Assembly (NCBI GenBank): GCA_963707875.1
Contig: CAVPRU010000002.1
Location: 310,001-374,000 of the forward strand
DNA length: 64,000 nucleotides
Source: SZUA-320 sp963707875
Lineage (GTDB): Bacteria; Gemmatimonadota; Gemmatimonadetes; Gemmatimonadales; GWC2-71-9
Reading direction: 5' to 3'
Positions 9,392 through 19,004 of the stretch are shown in pieces. The translations under genes were made by a program, and so were the position numbers. How positions within the stretch are numbered: the first letter of the stretch is position 1; every line of letters starts with the position of its first letter. The notes beneath the pieces were generated by a model that did not search any database, had not been told where the DNA came from, and saw only the letters and a program-made list of their open reading frames with translations.

Positions 9392-10361
9392 CCGCGCTCC
9401 GGTGCTCCTGACTCGACGCCGCCTGCTGACGCTCGGAGGTGGCGCCTTTGTGGTGGCCCTGGTCCCCCGGGCCCTCCGGCGCCAGCTCGTCACCCGCACC
9501 ATTCCGGTCATGGGAACCGTGGCTGAGGTGCTGGTGGTGCACCATGACCGAGCCGAGGCGGAGGCCGCGATTGATCTCGCGTTCGAGCGGCTCCGGTGGG
9601 TGGACGCGACGATGTCGAGGTTCCGGGCGGAGTCGGACATCGGGCGGGTCAACCAGGGTGCCTGGCGGGACGCGGTGCCGGTCCATCCGGCTACCGCGAC
9701 CGTGATTGGCGAGGCGCTCCGGTGGGCCGAACTGACCGAGGGTGCCTATGACCCCGGAGTGGCACGGCTGGTAGAGACCTGGGACGTCACCCATCGCACC
9801 CAGCCACCCGCGAGAGAGGCCTTTCAGCGACTGGCGGGCAGGCAGTTCCACCGGGGGATCGGACTGGATCGCTGGCAGGGCCGGCCGGTGGTGCGGTTCG
9901 ACAGCCCCGATATCGGGCTCGACCTGGGCGGAATCGCCAAGGGGTACGCGGTGGATGCGGCGATCGCCGCTCTCGCGGGCATCGGGATCCGGGACGCGGT
10001 GGTCAACGCCGGCGGCGACCTCCGCGCCATCGGCCGATCGGCGGACGGAGACTGGTGGCGGGTCGGCGTTCGGGATCCGGCGGCCCCGGCCCGAATCTCG
10101 AGTGAGATCGAGGTGGTCAACCAGGCGATCGCCACCTCGGGGGATTACCTGCAGGGATTCGACTACGGCGGGCGGCGGTACCATCACATCCTGGACCCGG
10201 CGACCGGCGAGCCCCGGGCGGCGACGGTGCACAGCGTCACCGTCCGGGCGCAGAGCTGTCTGGCGGCCGATGCCGGCGCCACGGCGGTCTTTGGGCTCCC
10301 GATCGAGGCAGCCCGAACAGCCTTGGGGGACGTTGTCCCTGGAGTCGAGGTCGTCGGGTAG
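9363..10361 (+). CDS. apbE: FAD:protein FMN transferase ApbE
   Basis: Transfers FMN from FAD onto Thr of S/T-GAT motifs in periplasmic or membrane flavoproteins; the obvious substrates are RnfD and RnfG in the same operon. The 332-residue protein has an N-terminal twin-Arg stretch TRRRLLTLGGGAFVVAL that fits a Tat or membrane-anchoring signal. Family motifs are PVMGTVAEVLV, DLGGIAKGYAVDAA, VNAGGDLRAIG, ATSGDYL and HHILDPATGEPR. I chose ATG 9363 because the signal starts there; the longer frame from 9234 runs through the Cys-rich gene. It overlaps that gene by 29 bases and ends the operon. Confidence 0.93.
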   Translation: MPQRPIPVPDRAPVLLTRRRLLTLGGGAFVVALVPRALRRQLVTRTIPVMGTVAEVLVVHHDRAEAEAAIDLAFERLRWVDATMSRFRAESDIGRVNQGAWRDAVPVHPATATVIGEALRWAELTEGAYDPGVARLVETWDVTHRTQPPAREAFQRLAGRQFHRGIGLDRWQGRPVVRFDSPDIGLDLGGIAKGYAVDAAIAALAGIGIRDAVVNAGGDLRAIGRSADGDWWRVGVRDPAAPARISSEIEVVNQAIATSGDYLQGFDYGGRRYHHILDPATGEPRAATVHSVTVRAQSCLAADAGATAVFGLPIEAARTALGDVVPGVEVVG

Positions 10362-10466
10362 GCTTCGGCCGCGGCGCTCTTCGGCTCTTCGGGTCGAGGA
10401 CCGGGCCTCTGGCGGACCCACTGTTCTGGGGTTATCGTGCTCCATTCCCGAACAGAAGAGTCCCGA

Positions 10467-12881
10467 ATGCTCCGGTACTTCGCCATCTCCACGCTGGTGC
10501 TCGGCGGCTTGGGCACTGCCACAACCACCAGCACCGACACCCTCGCCGCCATCGAGCTTAACGACAACCTGCAGCCTGCCGGGACCAGGAGTGCCGCGGG
10601 GCTCAGTGTCGCACTCGAGGTGGTTCGAGGCCAGTGGCATGTGATGGGTCCCGATCGGCCGGCGGGTGACATTCTCGCCTTCGGCGAGGCCGGGAAGACG
10701 CCGTCGATTCCAGGCCCGCTGCTCCGGGTTCCACTGGGGACGATGGTTCGGGCATCCGTCACCAACCGGCATGACGTGACCCTGGTGGTGCGCGGCCTCT
10801 CCAGCCGGCGGAAACCGGCGATGGACTCGCTAGTGATCCCGGCCGGAGAAACCCGCGAGGCGCGGTTCACCGCCGACGTCGAAGGGACCTACTACTACTG
10901 GGCCGCCGAGGCCGGGGTAACCTTCGAGGACCGGAACTACCTCGACAGCCAGCTGCACGGTGCCTTCGTGGTCGATCCGGCCGGGACCACTGGTCCGGCT
11001 CGCGACCGGGTACTGGTGCTGGGGCGCTGGGTTCAGGCGAAGGAAAAGAACGGCGATCCGGACATCTGGACCGAGTTCTTCGTCATCAATGGTCGTCCCT
11101 GGCCCAACACCGAGCGGTTTACCTACGACGTGGGTGACTCGGTCCGCTGGCGGGTGGTCAACGCCACCAACGACGTGCACCCGCTCCACCTCCACGGCTT
11201 CTACTTCAGGGTTGACGCGCGCGGGGACGTCTCCCGGGACACGACCTACTGGGAGGGCGAGCGGAGAATGGCGGTGACCGAGCGGGTGGAGCCGGGCCAG
11301 ACGATGTCGATCGTCTGGTCTCCGGACCGGCCCGGCGGGTGGGTCTTTCACTGCCATCTCAATTGGCACGTCATCCAGAACCCCGGGATCGGCGAGGAGA
11401 TGTTGCCGCAGGAGCAGCGGATTCGGGAGGTTACCGAAGGCCATCCGCACCACGACCCTGACAACCACGTCGAATCCGGAATGGGCGGGCTCATGCTCGC
11501 GATGTACGTTCGCCCTCCCGCCGGGTACACCCCGTCGCCGGGGAAGCGGCGCGTGATGCGGCTCTTCATTCAGACGGATTCCACCGGCCAGGGCGCGGAG
11601 GGCGTGCGCCGGTACAGCTACGTCCTTCAGGACGGCGCCCGCCCTCCCGCTCCGGACTCGGTGCTTTCTCCGAGTTCGACCCTGGTGCTCCACAAGGGGG
11701 AGCCGACCAGCATCTGGGTCATCAACCGGACCCCGGAACCCACCCAGGTCCACTGGCACGGGGTCGAGATCGACAGTCCATTTGACGGCGTCGTCGGCGT
11801 GGGTGGCTTCAAGGGCAGTCCAACGCCACCGATCATGCCGGCCGATTCCTTCGAAGTGCGGGTCACGCCGCCCCGGAGTGGCAGTTTCATGTACCACACC
11901 CACGTCAACGACATCCGGCAGATGAGCCGGGGGCTCTGGGGTGCGATCCTGATTCTGGAGCCCGGGGAGACCTGGAACCCCAGTCGAGACCTGGTCTATC
12001 AGGCTGGCGAAGGCACCGACCTGGACGCGGTGCTGAACGGGAAGCGGGGGAAGGACGCCCTTCCGTCGCAATCCCTCCAGGCAGATGAGACCTACCGGGT
12101 GCGGCTGATGAACATCTCCATGGGTGGTCCAGACCTGAGGTTCCTGCTTGCGCGGGACGGCGCTCCGGTCAAGTGGACGCCCATCGCCAAGGATGGGTAC
12201 GATCTTCCGGCGTGGCAGCGCCAGTCGGGGGAGGCCGATCGGTTCGTCAGTATCGGCGAGACGATGGATGTCGAAGTGAAGCTCGGGGCCGGGACGTACA
12301 GCCTGGAGCTCCGGCGCGGGAACGGTAACCTCGTCGCGTCGCAGCAGATCAAGGTGCTCGCCTGGCAGACCGCGGAGCAACAGATCGCATCAGCGGTCCT
12401 GCCGTTGCCGGAGGGGATGCGGTCCGATGCGACCGTGATGGGGTACCGTGAGGCGAGCGCCCTGGTCGAACTCCGGCGCGGCAGCAACGGGATGATCTGT
12501 CTGGCCGACGATCCGACGGCCCCGTCATTCCATGTGGCGTGCTACCACCAGTCGATGGAGCCGTTCATGGCCCGGGGCCGGGCGCTCCGAGTGGAAGGCG
12601 TCGTCGGCGATCAGGTGGATACGGTCCGGTTTCGGGAAGTGCAAGAAGGAAAGCTGCCGATGCCCAAGACCCCGGCGGCGCTCTGGTCCCTGAGCGGAGG
12701 GGCCGGGAGCTGGAATGCCGAGACCAACGAGGTCAAGAATGGGCGGGGACTCTACGTGGTCTACATTCCATTCGCGACCCCCGCGTCCACCGGCCTGCCA
12801 GCGATCCCGGCCCCCGGTGTTCCGTGGCTGATGTTCCCCGGCACGCCCAAGGCGCACATCATGTTCATCCCGAACATGTGA
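10467..12881 (+). CDS. Multicopper oxidase with permuted copper motifs
   Basis: An 804-residue secreted oxidase of the cupredoxin superfamily; such enzymes oxidise phenols or metal ions and reduce oxygen to water. Four cupredoxin-like domains are visible. Domain 1 (about 45-170) has the PGPLLRVPLGTMVRASVTN strand pattern but no copper ligands. Domain 2 (about 180-350) carries H238-P-L-H241-L-H243 and H295-C296-H297-x3-H301, the type 1 and half of the type 2/3 ligands. Domain 3 (about 400-500) carries H429-W-H431-G and H477-T-H479. Domain 4 has none. A His-rich linker (EGHPHHDPDNH, 325-334) lies between domains 2 and 3. In laccases the HWHG and HxH motifs come first and HPxHLH/HCH last, so the order is reversed here. 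ATG 10467 follows a purine-rich stretch (AGAAGAG); an N-terminal signal is plausible. No clear axial Met was seen. Confidence 0.85.
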   Translation: MLRYFAISTLVLGGLGTATTTSTDTLAAIELNDNLQPAGTRSAAGLSVALEVVRGQWHVMGPDRPAGDILAFGEAGKTPSIPGPLLRVPLGTMVRASVTNRHDVTLVVRGLSSRRKPAMDSLVIPAGETREARFTADVEGTYYYWAAEAGVTFEDRNYLDSQLHGAFVVDPAGTTGPARDRVLVLGRWVQAKEKNGDPDIWTEFFVINGRPWPNTERFTYDVGDSVRWRVVNATNDVHPLHLHGFYFRVDARGDVSRDTTYWEGERRMAVTERVEPGQTMSIVWSPDRPGGWVFHCHLNWHVIQNPGIGEEMLPQEQRIREVTEGHPHHDPDNHVESGMGGLMLAMYVRPPAGYTPSPGKRRVMRLFIQTDSTGQGAEGVRRYSYVLQDGARPPAPDSVLSPSSTLVLHKGEPTSIWVINRTPEPTQVHWHGVEIDSPFDGVVGVGGFKGSPTPPIMPADSFEVRVTPPRSGSFMYHTHVNDIRQMSRGLWGAILILEPGETWNPSRDLVYQAGEGTDLDAVLNGKRGKDALPSQSLQADETYRVRLMNISMGGPDLRFLLARDGAPVKWTPIAKDGYDLPAWQRQSGEADRFVSIGETMDVEVKLGAGTYSLELRRGNGNLVASQQIKVLAWQTAEQQIASAVLPLPEGMRSDATVMGYREASALVELRRGSNGMICLADDPTAPSFHVACYHQSMEPFMARGRALRVEGVVGDQVDTVRFREVQEGKLPMPKTPAALWSLSGGAGSWNAETNEVKNGRGLYVVYIPFATPASTGLPAIPAPGVPWLMFPGTPKAHIMFIPNM

Positions 12882-12960
12882 CCTCGAGTGACGGGTTGAG
12901 GCGGGGTCCTGCGCAATGCAGGATGGCAGGACCACCCCTCACCACGTCGTGGAGGCAGCC

Positions 12961-13302
12961 ATGGAGGCGAAAGGCCTGATCGGGTCGATCTTCGACCTGT
13001 CGTTCACCCATTTCATCACCCCCAAGATCCAGCGGTTCCTCTACGGGCTGCTGCTGCTCGGCAGCGGAGTCGTGGCGCTGCTGGTGCTGGTGACCATCAT
13101 CGGCATGGCCGGGGGCTTCTTCGGGAAGGTCGGGGCCCTGCTGGTGGGGGTGCCCGCGGCGGGCGCGGTGTTCTTCCTGATGGCGATGTATTTCCGGATG
13201 ATCATGGAGATTCTGATCGTGGTGTTCCGCGGAGTGGACCACCTCCGGGAGATCTCCGTCTCGGTCAAACCAAGCGCCGGAGTGGGTGGGCGGGCAGCCT
13301 AG
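12961..13302 (+). CDS. DUF4282-type small membrane protein
   Basis: A 113-residue membrane protein with two hydrophobic segments (about residues 24-55 and 58-86) after a conserved-looking N-terminus (DLSFTHFITPKIQRFLYG) that matches the DUF4282 family, whose function is unknown. ATG 12961 is preceded by GGAGG (GTGGAGGCAGCC). It lies 79 bases after the multicopper oxidase on the same strand; a co-transcript is possible but not shown. It converges with the next gene. Confidence 0.75.
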   Translation: MEAKGLIGSIFDLSFTHFITPKIQRFLYGLLLLGSGVVALLVLVTIIGMAGGFFGKVGALLVGVPAAGAVFFLMAMYFRMIMEILIVVFRGVDHLREISVSVKPSAGVGGRAA

Positions 13303-13319
13303 CCACGCCGCCCCTGGGG

Positions 13320-13619
13320 TCAGACCGGGGTGGGGATCCGGCTCTCCGGCAGCGCTTTGGGCGCCGCCGGGCGCTCGGCCAGCAGCCGCTCGGTGAAGTC
13401 GACCCGCTCGTGCAGCTGCTCAAGCCGGTCGTGCAGTTCGTTGGCGACCCCGCCCAGCTCGGCCTGTAGCTCCTGCACTGTCGCCTCCAACCGGGCGACT
13501 TCTTCCCGGCTCCCCAGTGCCCGGTCCGCCCGGCGGTAGTGGAGGTAGAGCCAGAATCCTGCCAAGCCGGCGAGAGAGACCGCCATCCACGAATACGCCA
13601 CATACATGTCCTGCATCAT
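13320..13619 (-). CDS. Small membrane-anchored coiled-coil protein
   Basis: Function unknown; 99 residues. The N-terminus (residues 5-26) is one hydrophobic helix, and residues 35-80 form a heptad-rich coiled coil (ARLEATVQELQAELGGVANE and onward). A short Pro/Ala tail follows. The start ATGATG is preceded by AGGAG at good spacing (GAAAGGAGCCG), which supports expression. It resembles small periplasmic or cytoplasmic scaffold proteins only in general architecture. Confidence 0.6.
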   Translation of the reverse strand: MMQDMYVAYSWMAVSLAGLAGFWLYLHYRRADRALGSREEVARLEATVQELQAELGGVANELHDRLEQLHERVDFTERLLAERPAAPKALPESRIPTPV

Positions 13620-13780
13620 CGGCTCCTTTCGTCGGTTAACCGAAGATCCGGGTCAGCCAGCGCCAGATCCGTTCCAGCACAAGACCCAGGAAGATCTTAC
13701 CCACCAGGTATCGCTCCGATCGAGGTCTCCCCCGGAACGAGCCGACAGGCCCCCGGGTTTCAGATCGAGCACCCAGAGTT

Positions 13781-15799
13781 CTACCGCTCGGGTGTCACGG
13801 GACCAGGGGAGCCCCAGAGATACCGGTCGAACCACTCCCAGTTGTGGGTGGTGGCCGCGAGCGCCTCTTTCGGTTTGTTGATTCCGTGGCCGAACCCCTT
13901 GTACACCACCAGCCGGGTTGGCACCCCGACGTCCTGGAGCCCCTGGTACAGCTCGTAGGCGTTCTGGATCGGGACTCGCCGGTCGAACTCGCCGTGCTGG
14001 ATCAGGGTCGGGGTCTTCGCCTTGAGGATGTTGGTCATCCCCGAGGTCTTCCGGTAGATCTCGGGGTCGTCCCACGGGGTTGCCTCAAGGTACTGCCGGG
14101 TGAAGGGGTGAATGTCGGTCGCCACGTAGTACGTCACCCAGTTGGAAATGCCGGCGCCCACCGAGATCGCCTTGAACCGATCGGTGTTGGTGGTCAGGAA
14201 CGCCGAGATGTAGCCGCCCTGGCTCCAGCCCATCGAGCCCATCCGCGCGGTATCGACCAGTCCGCGCCCCACCAGGTAGTCCACCCCCGACATCACGTCC
14301 CACATGTCGCCCACACCGAGGTTCTTGACGTTGAGTTTCCGGAAGGCCTCACCGTACCCGGCCGAGCCGCGATAGTTGGGTCGGAGCACCAGCGCCCCCC
14401 GATTGACCCACTGCCAGATCGGGTAGACCCCGCCGGCCGGGGGTTGCGGCATGTCGATCCCGGTCGGACCGCCGTGGATGACCACCAGCAGGGGATACTT
14501 CCGGGATGGGTTGAAGTCCGCCGGCTGGTAGAGCACCCCTTCGATGGTGGCGCCGTCCTGGCTCTTCCACGACACCACCTCGGAGGTCGGCATCGACCAG
14601 GCGGCGAGCTGTTCGGACGACCCGGTGAGGGCCTGAGGTGCCCAGCGCTCGACCGGCGTGAGATAGACCTCGCTGATGGTGCTGTTGGTGGTTCCGGTAA
14701 ACGCCACGGTCCGCCCGTCGGCGGAGAAACTGGCACCGCCGATTCGAAGTGCAGTGTTGCTGACCGGCCGCACCGCCCAGCTGGCGGGGTCGATCCGAAA
14801 GAGCAGTCGGTCGGTCTTCTGCGAGGCGACGAAGTAGATCCCGGACGGAGTCCAGCTCAGCCCGCCGATCTGTTCGTCAAACGAGGCGGCGACGCGGATC
14901 GGGGTGCCACCACTGGCGGCGATCCGCATCAGGTGGCCGTTCAGGTAGTAATTGGAGGTCGTGTCGCCCCCTGCGGAGCGGTACAGCAACCACTGTCCGT
15001 CCGGTGACCAGAGCGGGTTCTGGTCGGCGCCGGGGGCCGTGACCAGCGGCCGGATCGCCTTGTCGGTCACCGTCACGATGGAGATGTCGGACGACGACCA
15101 CGAGTTGATCAGCGGATCACGCTGATGACTGAAGGCGATCCGGGACCCGTCCGGAGACCAGGAAAAGCTCGAGACGGTGTAATCCAATCCCACGGTGAGC
15201 CGGGTCGGTTCCGGGGGAGCTCCGGTGCCCCAGCTCGTGGGGTCCGCCGCCATGAGCCAGAGTTCGACCTGGTTCCAGTCCTCGTCCTCGGGCGCGAAAT
15301 CGCCGTACTTCTCCTTCCGGTCCTTTATTTCCTTCGACTGCGGGGTGGCAGCGGTGTAGCTGATCCACTTCCCGTCGGGGGACCACTCGAAGTTCTGAAC
15401 CCCGGATTCGACGGCCGTGACCGCCACGGCCTCGCCGCCGAGCAGTGCCAGGACATGGAGCTGCTGCTTGTCACCCCGATCGGCCAGGAAACCCAGCCAC
15501 TTGCCGTCGGGCGACCACTGGGGGGAGGTGCTGCTGCCCTTGGCGGTCCGCGTCAGCTGCACCGGGGCGGTTCCGGGACGGGCGAGCCAGATCTCGGTGT
15601 CATACCGGTTCTCCTTCCACTCGGTGCTGCTCACCGTGTAGGCGACCTGGCGACCGTCGGGGGACAGCGCCACCCCGCCGACCCGCTGCAGGCTGAGGAG
15701 TTCCTCGAAGGTCGGAGTCTTCGGGCTCTGGGCCGAAAGGGTCGGAGCCTGGAAGGAGACGACGAGGAGTCCTGCGAGCATTCCGAGGGGGAACCGCAT
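13781..15799 (-). CDS. S9 family peptidase (acylaminoacyl-/dipeptidyl-peptidase-like)
   Basis: A secreted serine peptidase of the prolyl oligopeptidase family, 672 residues. Residues 1-24 are a signal peptide ending in LSAQ. Residues about 40-400 form a beta-propeller with repeated SPDG(R/K) turns. The C-terminal alpha/beta-hydrolase domain has the catalytic triad Ser526 (GWSQGG), Asp606 (HGEFDRRVP) and His638 (GFGHG). Length and triad fit the S9C group. It lies 58 bases downstream of the TPR kinase on the same strand and probably belongs to that operon. Substrate is unknown. Confidence 0.93.
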   Translation of the reverse strand: MRFPLGMLAGLLVVSFQAPTLSAQSPKTPTFEELLSLQRVGGVALSPDGRQVAYTVSSTEWKENRYDTEIWLARPGTAPVQLTRTAKGSSTSPQWSPDGKWLGFLADRGDKQQLHVLALLGGEAVAVTAVESGVQNFEWSPDGKWISYTAATPQSKEIKDRKEKYGDFAPEDEDWNQVELWLMAADPTSWGTGAPPEPTRLTVGLDYTVSSFSWSPDGSRIAFSHQRDPLINSWSSSDISIVTVTDKAIRPLVTAPGADQNPLWSPDGQWLLYRSAGGDTTSNYYLNGHLMRIAASGGTPIRVAASFDEQIGGLSWTPSGIYFVASQKTDRLLFRIDPASWAVRPVSNTALRIGGASFSADGRTVAFTGTTNSTISEVYLTPVERWAPQALTGSSEQLAAWSMPTSEVVSWKSQDGATIEGVLYQPADFNPSRKYPLLVVIHGGPTGIDMPQPPAGGVYPIWQWVNRGALVLRPNYRGSAGYGEAFRKLNVKNLGVGDMWDVMSGVDYLVGRGLVDTARMGSMGWSQGGYISAFLTTNTDRFKAISVGAGISNWVTYYVATDIHPFTRQYLEATPWDDPEIYRKTSGMTNILKAKTPTLIQHGEFDRRVPIQNAYELYQGLQDVGVPTRLVVYKGFGHGINKPKEALAATTHNWEWFDRYLWGSPGPVTPER

Positions 15800-15857
15800 G
15801 GCTACCGTCCTGATGAGGTGGAACTGTTTGTGGATTGTCCGAGGTGGGACCGTCGCC

Positions 15858-18800
15858 TCAGCGAAGCGAGAGTCGAGCGATCCGGCTGCGGGCCTCGGCG
15901 ACCCGGAGCTGCAGCTTGGCGTCGGCGCTCTTCCAGAGCTCGGCGAACTCTCCGTAGTACTTGACCGCCTTGGCGGTGTCGCCCCTGGCTTCGTACAGCT
16001 CGGCGAGGCGGAACATGGTGGGTGCCAGATCGCGATACTGCGCGAACATCCCTGCCGCGGTCGTCATGCCGACATACCGTTCGGCCACGGCGATGGCCGA
16101 ATCCCGGTTTCCGGCCTTCTCCAACGCGAGCGACAGGTCCGCAAGACTGCACGCGGCGCAGAATCCGGCGGCGGTGACCCGTTCCAGGGCCGGGATGGCG
16201 GCAGCCCAACGGCCCTCCGCCATGGCGAGGGCTGCCGTCGTGGAGTCCCGCTTCGCGCGCCAACTCGGGCTCCGATAGGCCGCGGGTATGTCCGCTTCCA
16301 GGGCGGCAGCCGATCGGCGCGCCCCGGCCACGTCACCGGAGTTGGCCAACGCGACCCCGATCCGGGCGTGTGGCCGGTCGAATTCGTCTACCTGATCAAG
16401 GGAGATCCGACCGAGGGCATCGGCCATCAACGCCCGGGCGCCAGCCTGATCGCCGGTCGCGGCGCTGAGCAGGTCGGCGTGGTCGGCTGCCGCGACGAGC
16501 GCGAGCTGTGGGAGACCGGCCTCAAGGGCAAGCCGTTCGGCGCGGCGGTATTCGGTACCGGCGGCATCGAGGTGGCCCTGAACGGCCTCGATCTGGGCCC
16601 GCTGTATGGCGAAGTACACCGGATCGGCGGGGCTTCCACCGGTCGTGAGGTCGGAATACTTCAGGGCCCGGTCCCAATCGTGCTGCGCGAACGACAACCA
16701 GGTCCCGATGCCCCTGGTCATTACATGGTCGGGCGCCATCGAGTCGAGCGAGGCCATTTCCCGCTGGGCACTGTCGAGCTGGCCAAGATTGACCAGGGCA
16801 ACGATGGCGTTGTTCCGGACCAGTGCGTCGTCGGGCGCCGCCCTGACACCCTTGGCGGCATACTCCCTCGCCCGCTGGTACTCCCGGGTCCAGGTGTAGA
16901 TCACGGCCAGGTTGTTGAAGGCGGTCATCGCCCCGCGGCTGTCCGCCCGGGTCACGTCGATCGCCGCCTCGTAGGCCCGAACGACGGCGGCTGGGTCCTC
17001 GGTGACGTTGTTGTGATAGGTGCCCTCAACCAGGTATTTGGTCGCATCCGGCAGCCGGTCACGGTGTCGATACGCACGGGCCATGGCGTCGAGCATCTCG
17101 CGTCGGCTGATGTTGGCGTTTCCCAACTCAACACCGAGCTTGCGATAGGCTTCGGCGAAGGTAGTGTCGAGTGCCACCGCCTCCCGCAACAATTCAATGC
17201 CGCGCTCGATGTCCCCGGCAATGATGGCCCGGTTCCCGTCGGTGTACCGCCTGAGGGCGGGGAGCGACGCCGTCGTGGCCCAGAGCAGTGGCTCCCGGCT
17301 CCGGATTGACTTGAGGGACTCACCGATCCGTTCCCGGAGACTCGCCGAGAGCCGATCCATTGCCGGGATCAGGTCGGTCGAATCAGAGGCCGTTGCTCTG
17401 ATGGCGGTGAGGACGTCGCCGGTTTCAGCCGACAATAGCTGGGCGGTGAGGACGTAGCCGGCGCCAGCAGAGCTCACTTCGCCGGCCAGCACCGCCTTCA
17501 GCCCGCCCCGGTTGGCAATCTCTCGAGCCAGTCCCTCGCTGATGGTGGTGTCGGGCCGCCGCATCCGCTCCAGCGCCTCGCGCACCGCGTTGGGCGACAT
17601 GAGGGTAATGGCCTGCGACTGAGACAGATCGACCCGGATTGCCTCGGTGACCGTGCGGGCCAGCGACGGATCGCCAGTTCGGTCGGCAAAGTCGGCCAGC
17701 ACCACGGTTTCGCCTTCGGCGAAAGCACCCGATGCCACCAGGGTGCCGACCGGGCCGATGCCGAGGGTGCGCATCGCCATGTAGCCACCGGTCAGGACCG
17801 TGAGGGCGAGGAAGGCGAGCCCGCCGCCGAGCATGGCCTTCCGCCAGGTGAAGTGGCGTTGCAGGCCCGGTGGAGTCGGGACATGGAGTCCGGTGGTCAT
17901 CGCCTGCATCCGGCGCCGTTCGTTCTGGCCGGTGATCAGCATGATCGGCAGTCCGATCGCCAACAACCCGGCGGCTCCCCAGACCACCCAGTCCGGAAGG
18001 CCAATCACTTCTACCAGACCGTAGACGATGGCTAGAACGCCAATCGAGGCGAGCAGGAAGATCCCGGCCACCCGAAGGGGATGCGACTGGCGCCGGAGAG
18101 CGTCGTAGTCCACGGCGGCGACCGGCTGGGTGGCCGTCGGGGTGAGCCCACCAGTCGGGGTGGTCATCGCCTCCAGCTGGATCCGGATGTCCTCGGCCCG
18201 CTGCCACCGGTCGGCCGGTTTCTTGGCCAGGCAGCGCATGACCAGCTCGGCCAGGGCTGGGGGGACGGTGTCGCGGTGCGCTGTGACCTGCTCTGGGGCC
18301 TGGGTCACATGGGCGGCCAGCACCGACTGGGCCGTGGGGCCGATGAACGGCGGCCGCCCCGTCAGGAGTTCGTAGGCCAGGGCGCCGAAGGCGTAGAGGT
18401 CGGCCCGGTGGTCGACATTGGGTTCCGCCGCCGCCTGTTCGGGAGCCATGTACGACGGGGTGCCCAGCGCCACTCCAAGCGAGGTGAGGCTGTGACTGCC
18501 GGAACTTTCGCTCACGGCCTTGGCCACCCCGAAATCGGTAACCAGGGCATGGTTTCCGGAAATCATCACGTTGTCGGGCTTGATGTCGCGATGGACCACG
18601 CCTTCGGCATGCGAGTAGGCAAGGGCATCGGCCACATCCCGGAGGATCCGGACCGCCTCCCCCACCGGGAGTGCCCCTTCCCGGGCCACCTTGGCCCGGA
18701 GCGATTCGCCCTTGATGAAGGGCATGACGTAGTACAGCAGGTCACCCTGAGCCGCGGCGGTGAGCAGTGGCACCACATGGGGGTGCTGAAGCCTGGCGGC

Positions 18801-19004
18801 GAGCTGGATCTCCCGTTCGAACCGCTCGACGTTGACGCTGGCCGCCATCTCGGGTGGCAGCACCTTGACCACCACCTGCCGATTGAGCCGGACCTCGGTG
18901 GCCAGAAAGACCCGACTCATCCCGCCGCCGCCCAGTTCCCGGTCGATGCGGTGGACGTCGCCGAGGGCCTCCTGGAGACGAACGGTCAGCTCTTGTGGGT
19001 TCAT
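15858..19004 (-). CDS. Ser/Thr protein kinase with membrane segments and C-terminal TPR region
   Basis: A PknB-type kinase of 1,048 residues. The cytoplasmic N-terminal kinase domain has the Gly-rich loop GGGGMSRVFLATE, Lys47, catalytic HRD (Asp140), IKPDN and DFG (Asp157), then GTPSYMAPEQ. Three hydrophobic segments follow (about 310-410). The C-terminal 600 residues are helical repeats of TPR type, preceded by a domain (VVLADFADRTGDPSLARTVT) seen in related kinases and adenylate cyclases. It overlaps the upstream kinase as ATGA, so the two are coupled. All catalytic residues are present. The ligand or target is unknown. Confidence 0.9.
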   Translation of the reverse strand: MNPQELTVRLQEALGDVHRIDRELGGGGMSRVFLATEVRLNRQVVVKVLPPEMAASVNVERFEREIQLAARLQHPHVVPLLTAAAQGDLLYYVMPFIKGESLRAKVAREGALPVGEAVRILRDVADALAYSHAEGVVHRDIKPDNVMISGNHALVTDFGVAKAVSESSGSHSLTSLGVALGTPSYMAPEQAAAEPNVDHRADLYAFGALAYELLTGRPPFIGPTAQSVLAAHVTQAPEQVTAHRDTVPPALAELVMRCLAKKPADRWQRAEDIRIQLEAMTTPTGGLTPTATQPVAAVDYDALRRQSHPLRVAGIFLLASIGVLAIVYGLVEVIGLPDWVVWGAAGLLAIGLPIMLITGQNERRRMQAMTTGLHVPTPPGLQRHFTWRKAMLGGGLAFLALTVLTGGYMAMRTLGIGPVGTLVASGAFAEGETVVLADFADRTGDPSLARTVTEAIRVDLSQSQAITLMSPNAVREALERMRRPDTTISEGLAREIANRGGLKAVLAGEVSSAGAGYVLTAQLLSAETGDVLTAIRATASDSTDLIPAMDRLSASLRERIGESLKSIRSREPLLWATTASLPALRRYTDGNRAIIAGDIERGIELLREAVALDTTFAEAYRKLGVELGNANISRREMLDAMARAYRHRDRLPDATKYLVEGTYHNNVTEDPAAVVRAYEAAIDVTRADSRGAMTAFNNLAVIYTWTREYQRAREYAAKGVRAAPDDALVRNNAIVALVNLGQLDSAQREMASLDSMAPDHVMTRGIGTWLSFAQHDWDRALKYSDLTTGGSPADPVYFAIQRAQIEAVQGHLDAAGTEYRRAERLALEAGLPQLALVAAADHADLLSAATGDQAGARALMADALGRISLDQVDEFDRPHARIGVALANSGDVAGARRSAAALEADIPAAYRSPSWRAKRDSTTAALAMAEGRWAAAIPALERVTAAGFCAACSLADLSLALEKAGNRDSAIAVAERYVGMTTAAGMFAQYRDLAPTMFRLAELYEARGDTAKAVKYYGEFAELWKSADAKLQLRVAEARSRIARLSLR

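Noticed and set aside
13636..13731. Short minus-strand peptide ending WRWLTRIFG before the S9 peptidase stop
   Set aside because: It reads like an amphipathic peptide, but no ATG, GTG or TTG start with a ribosome-binding site was found in frame.
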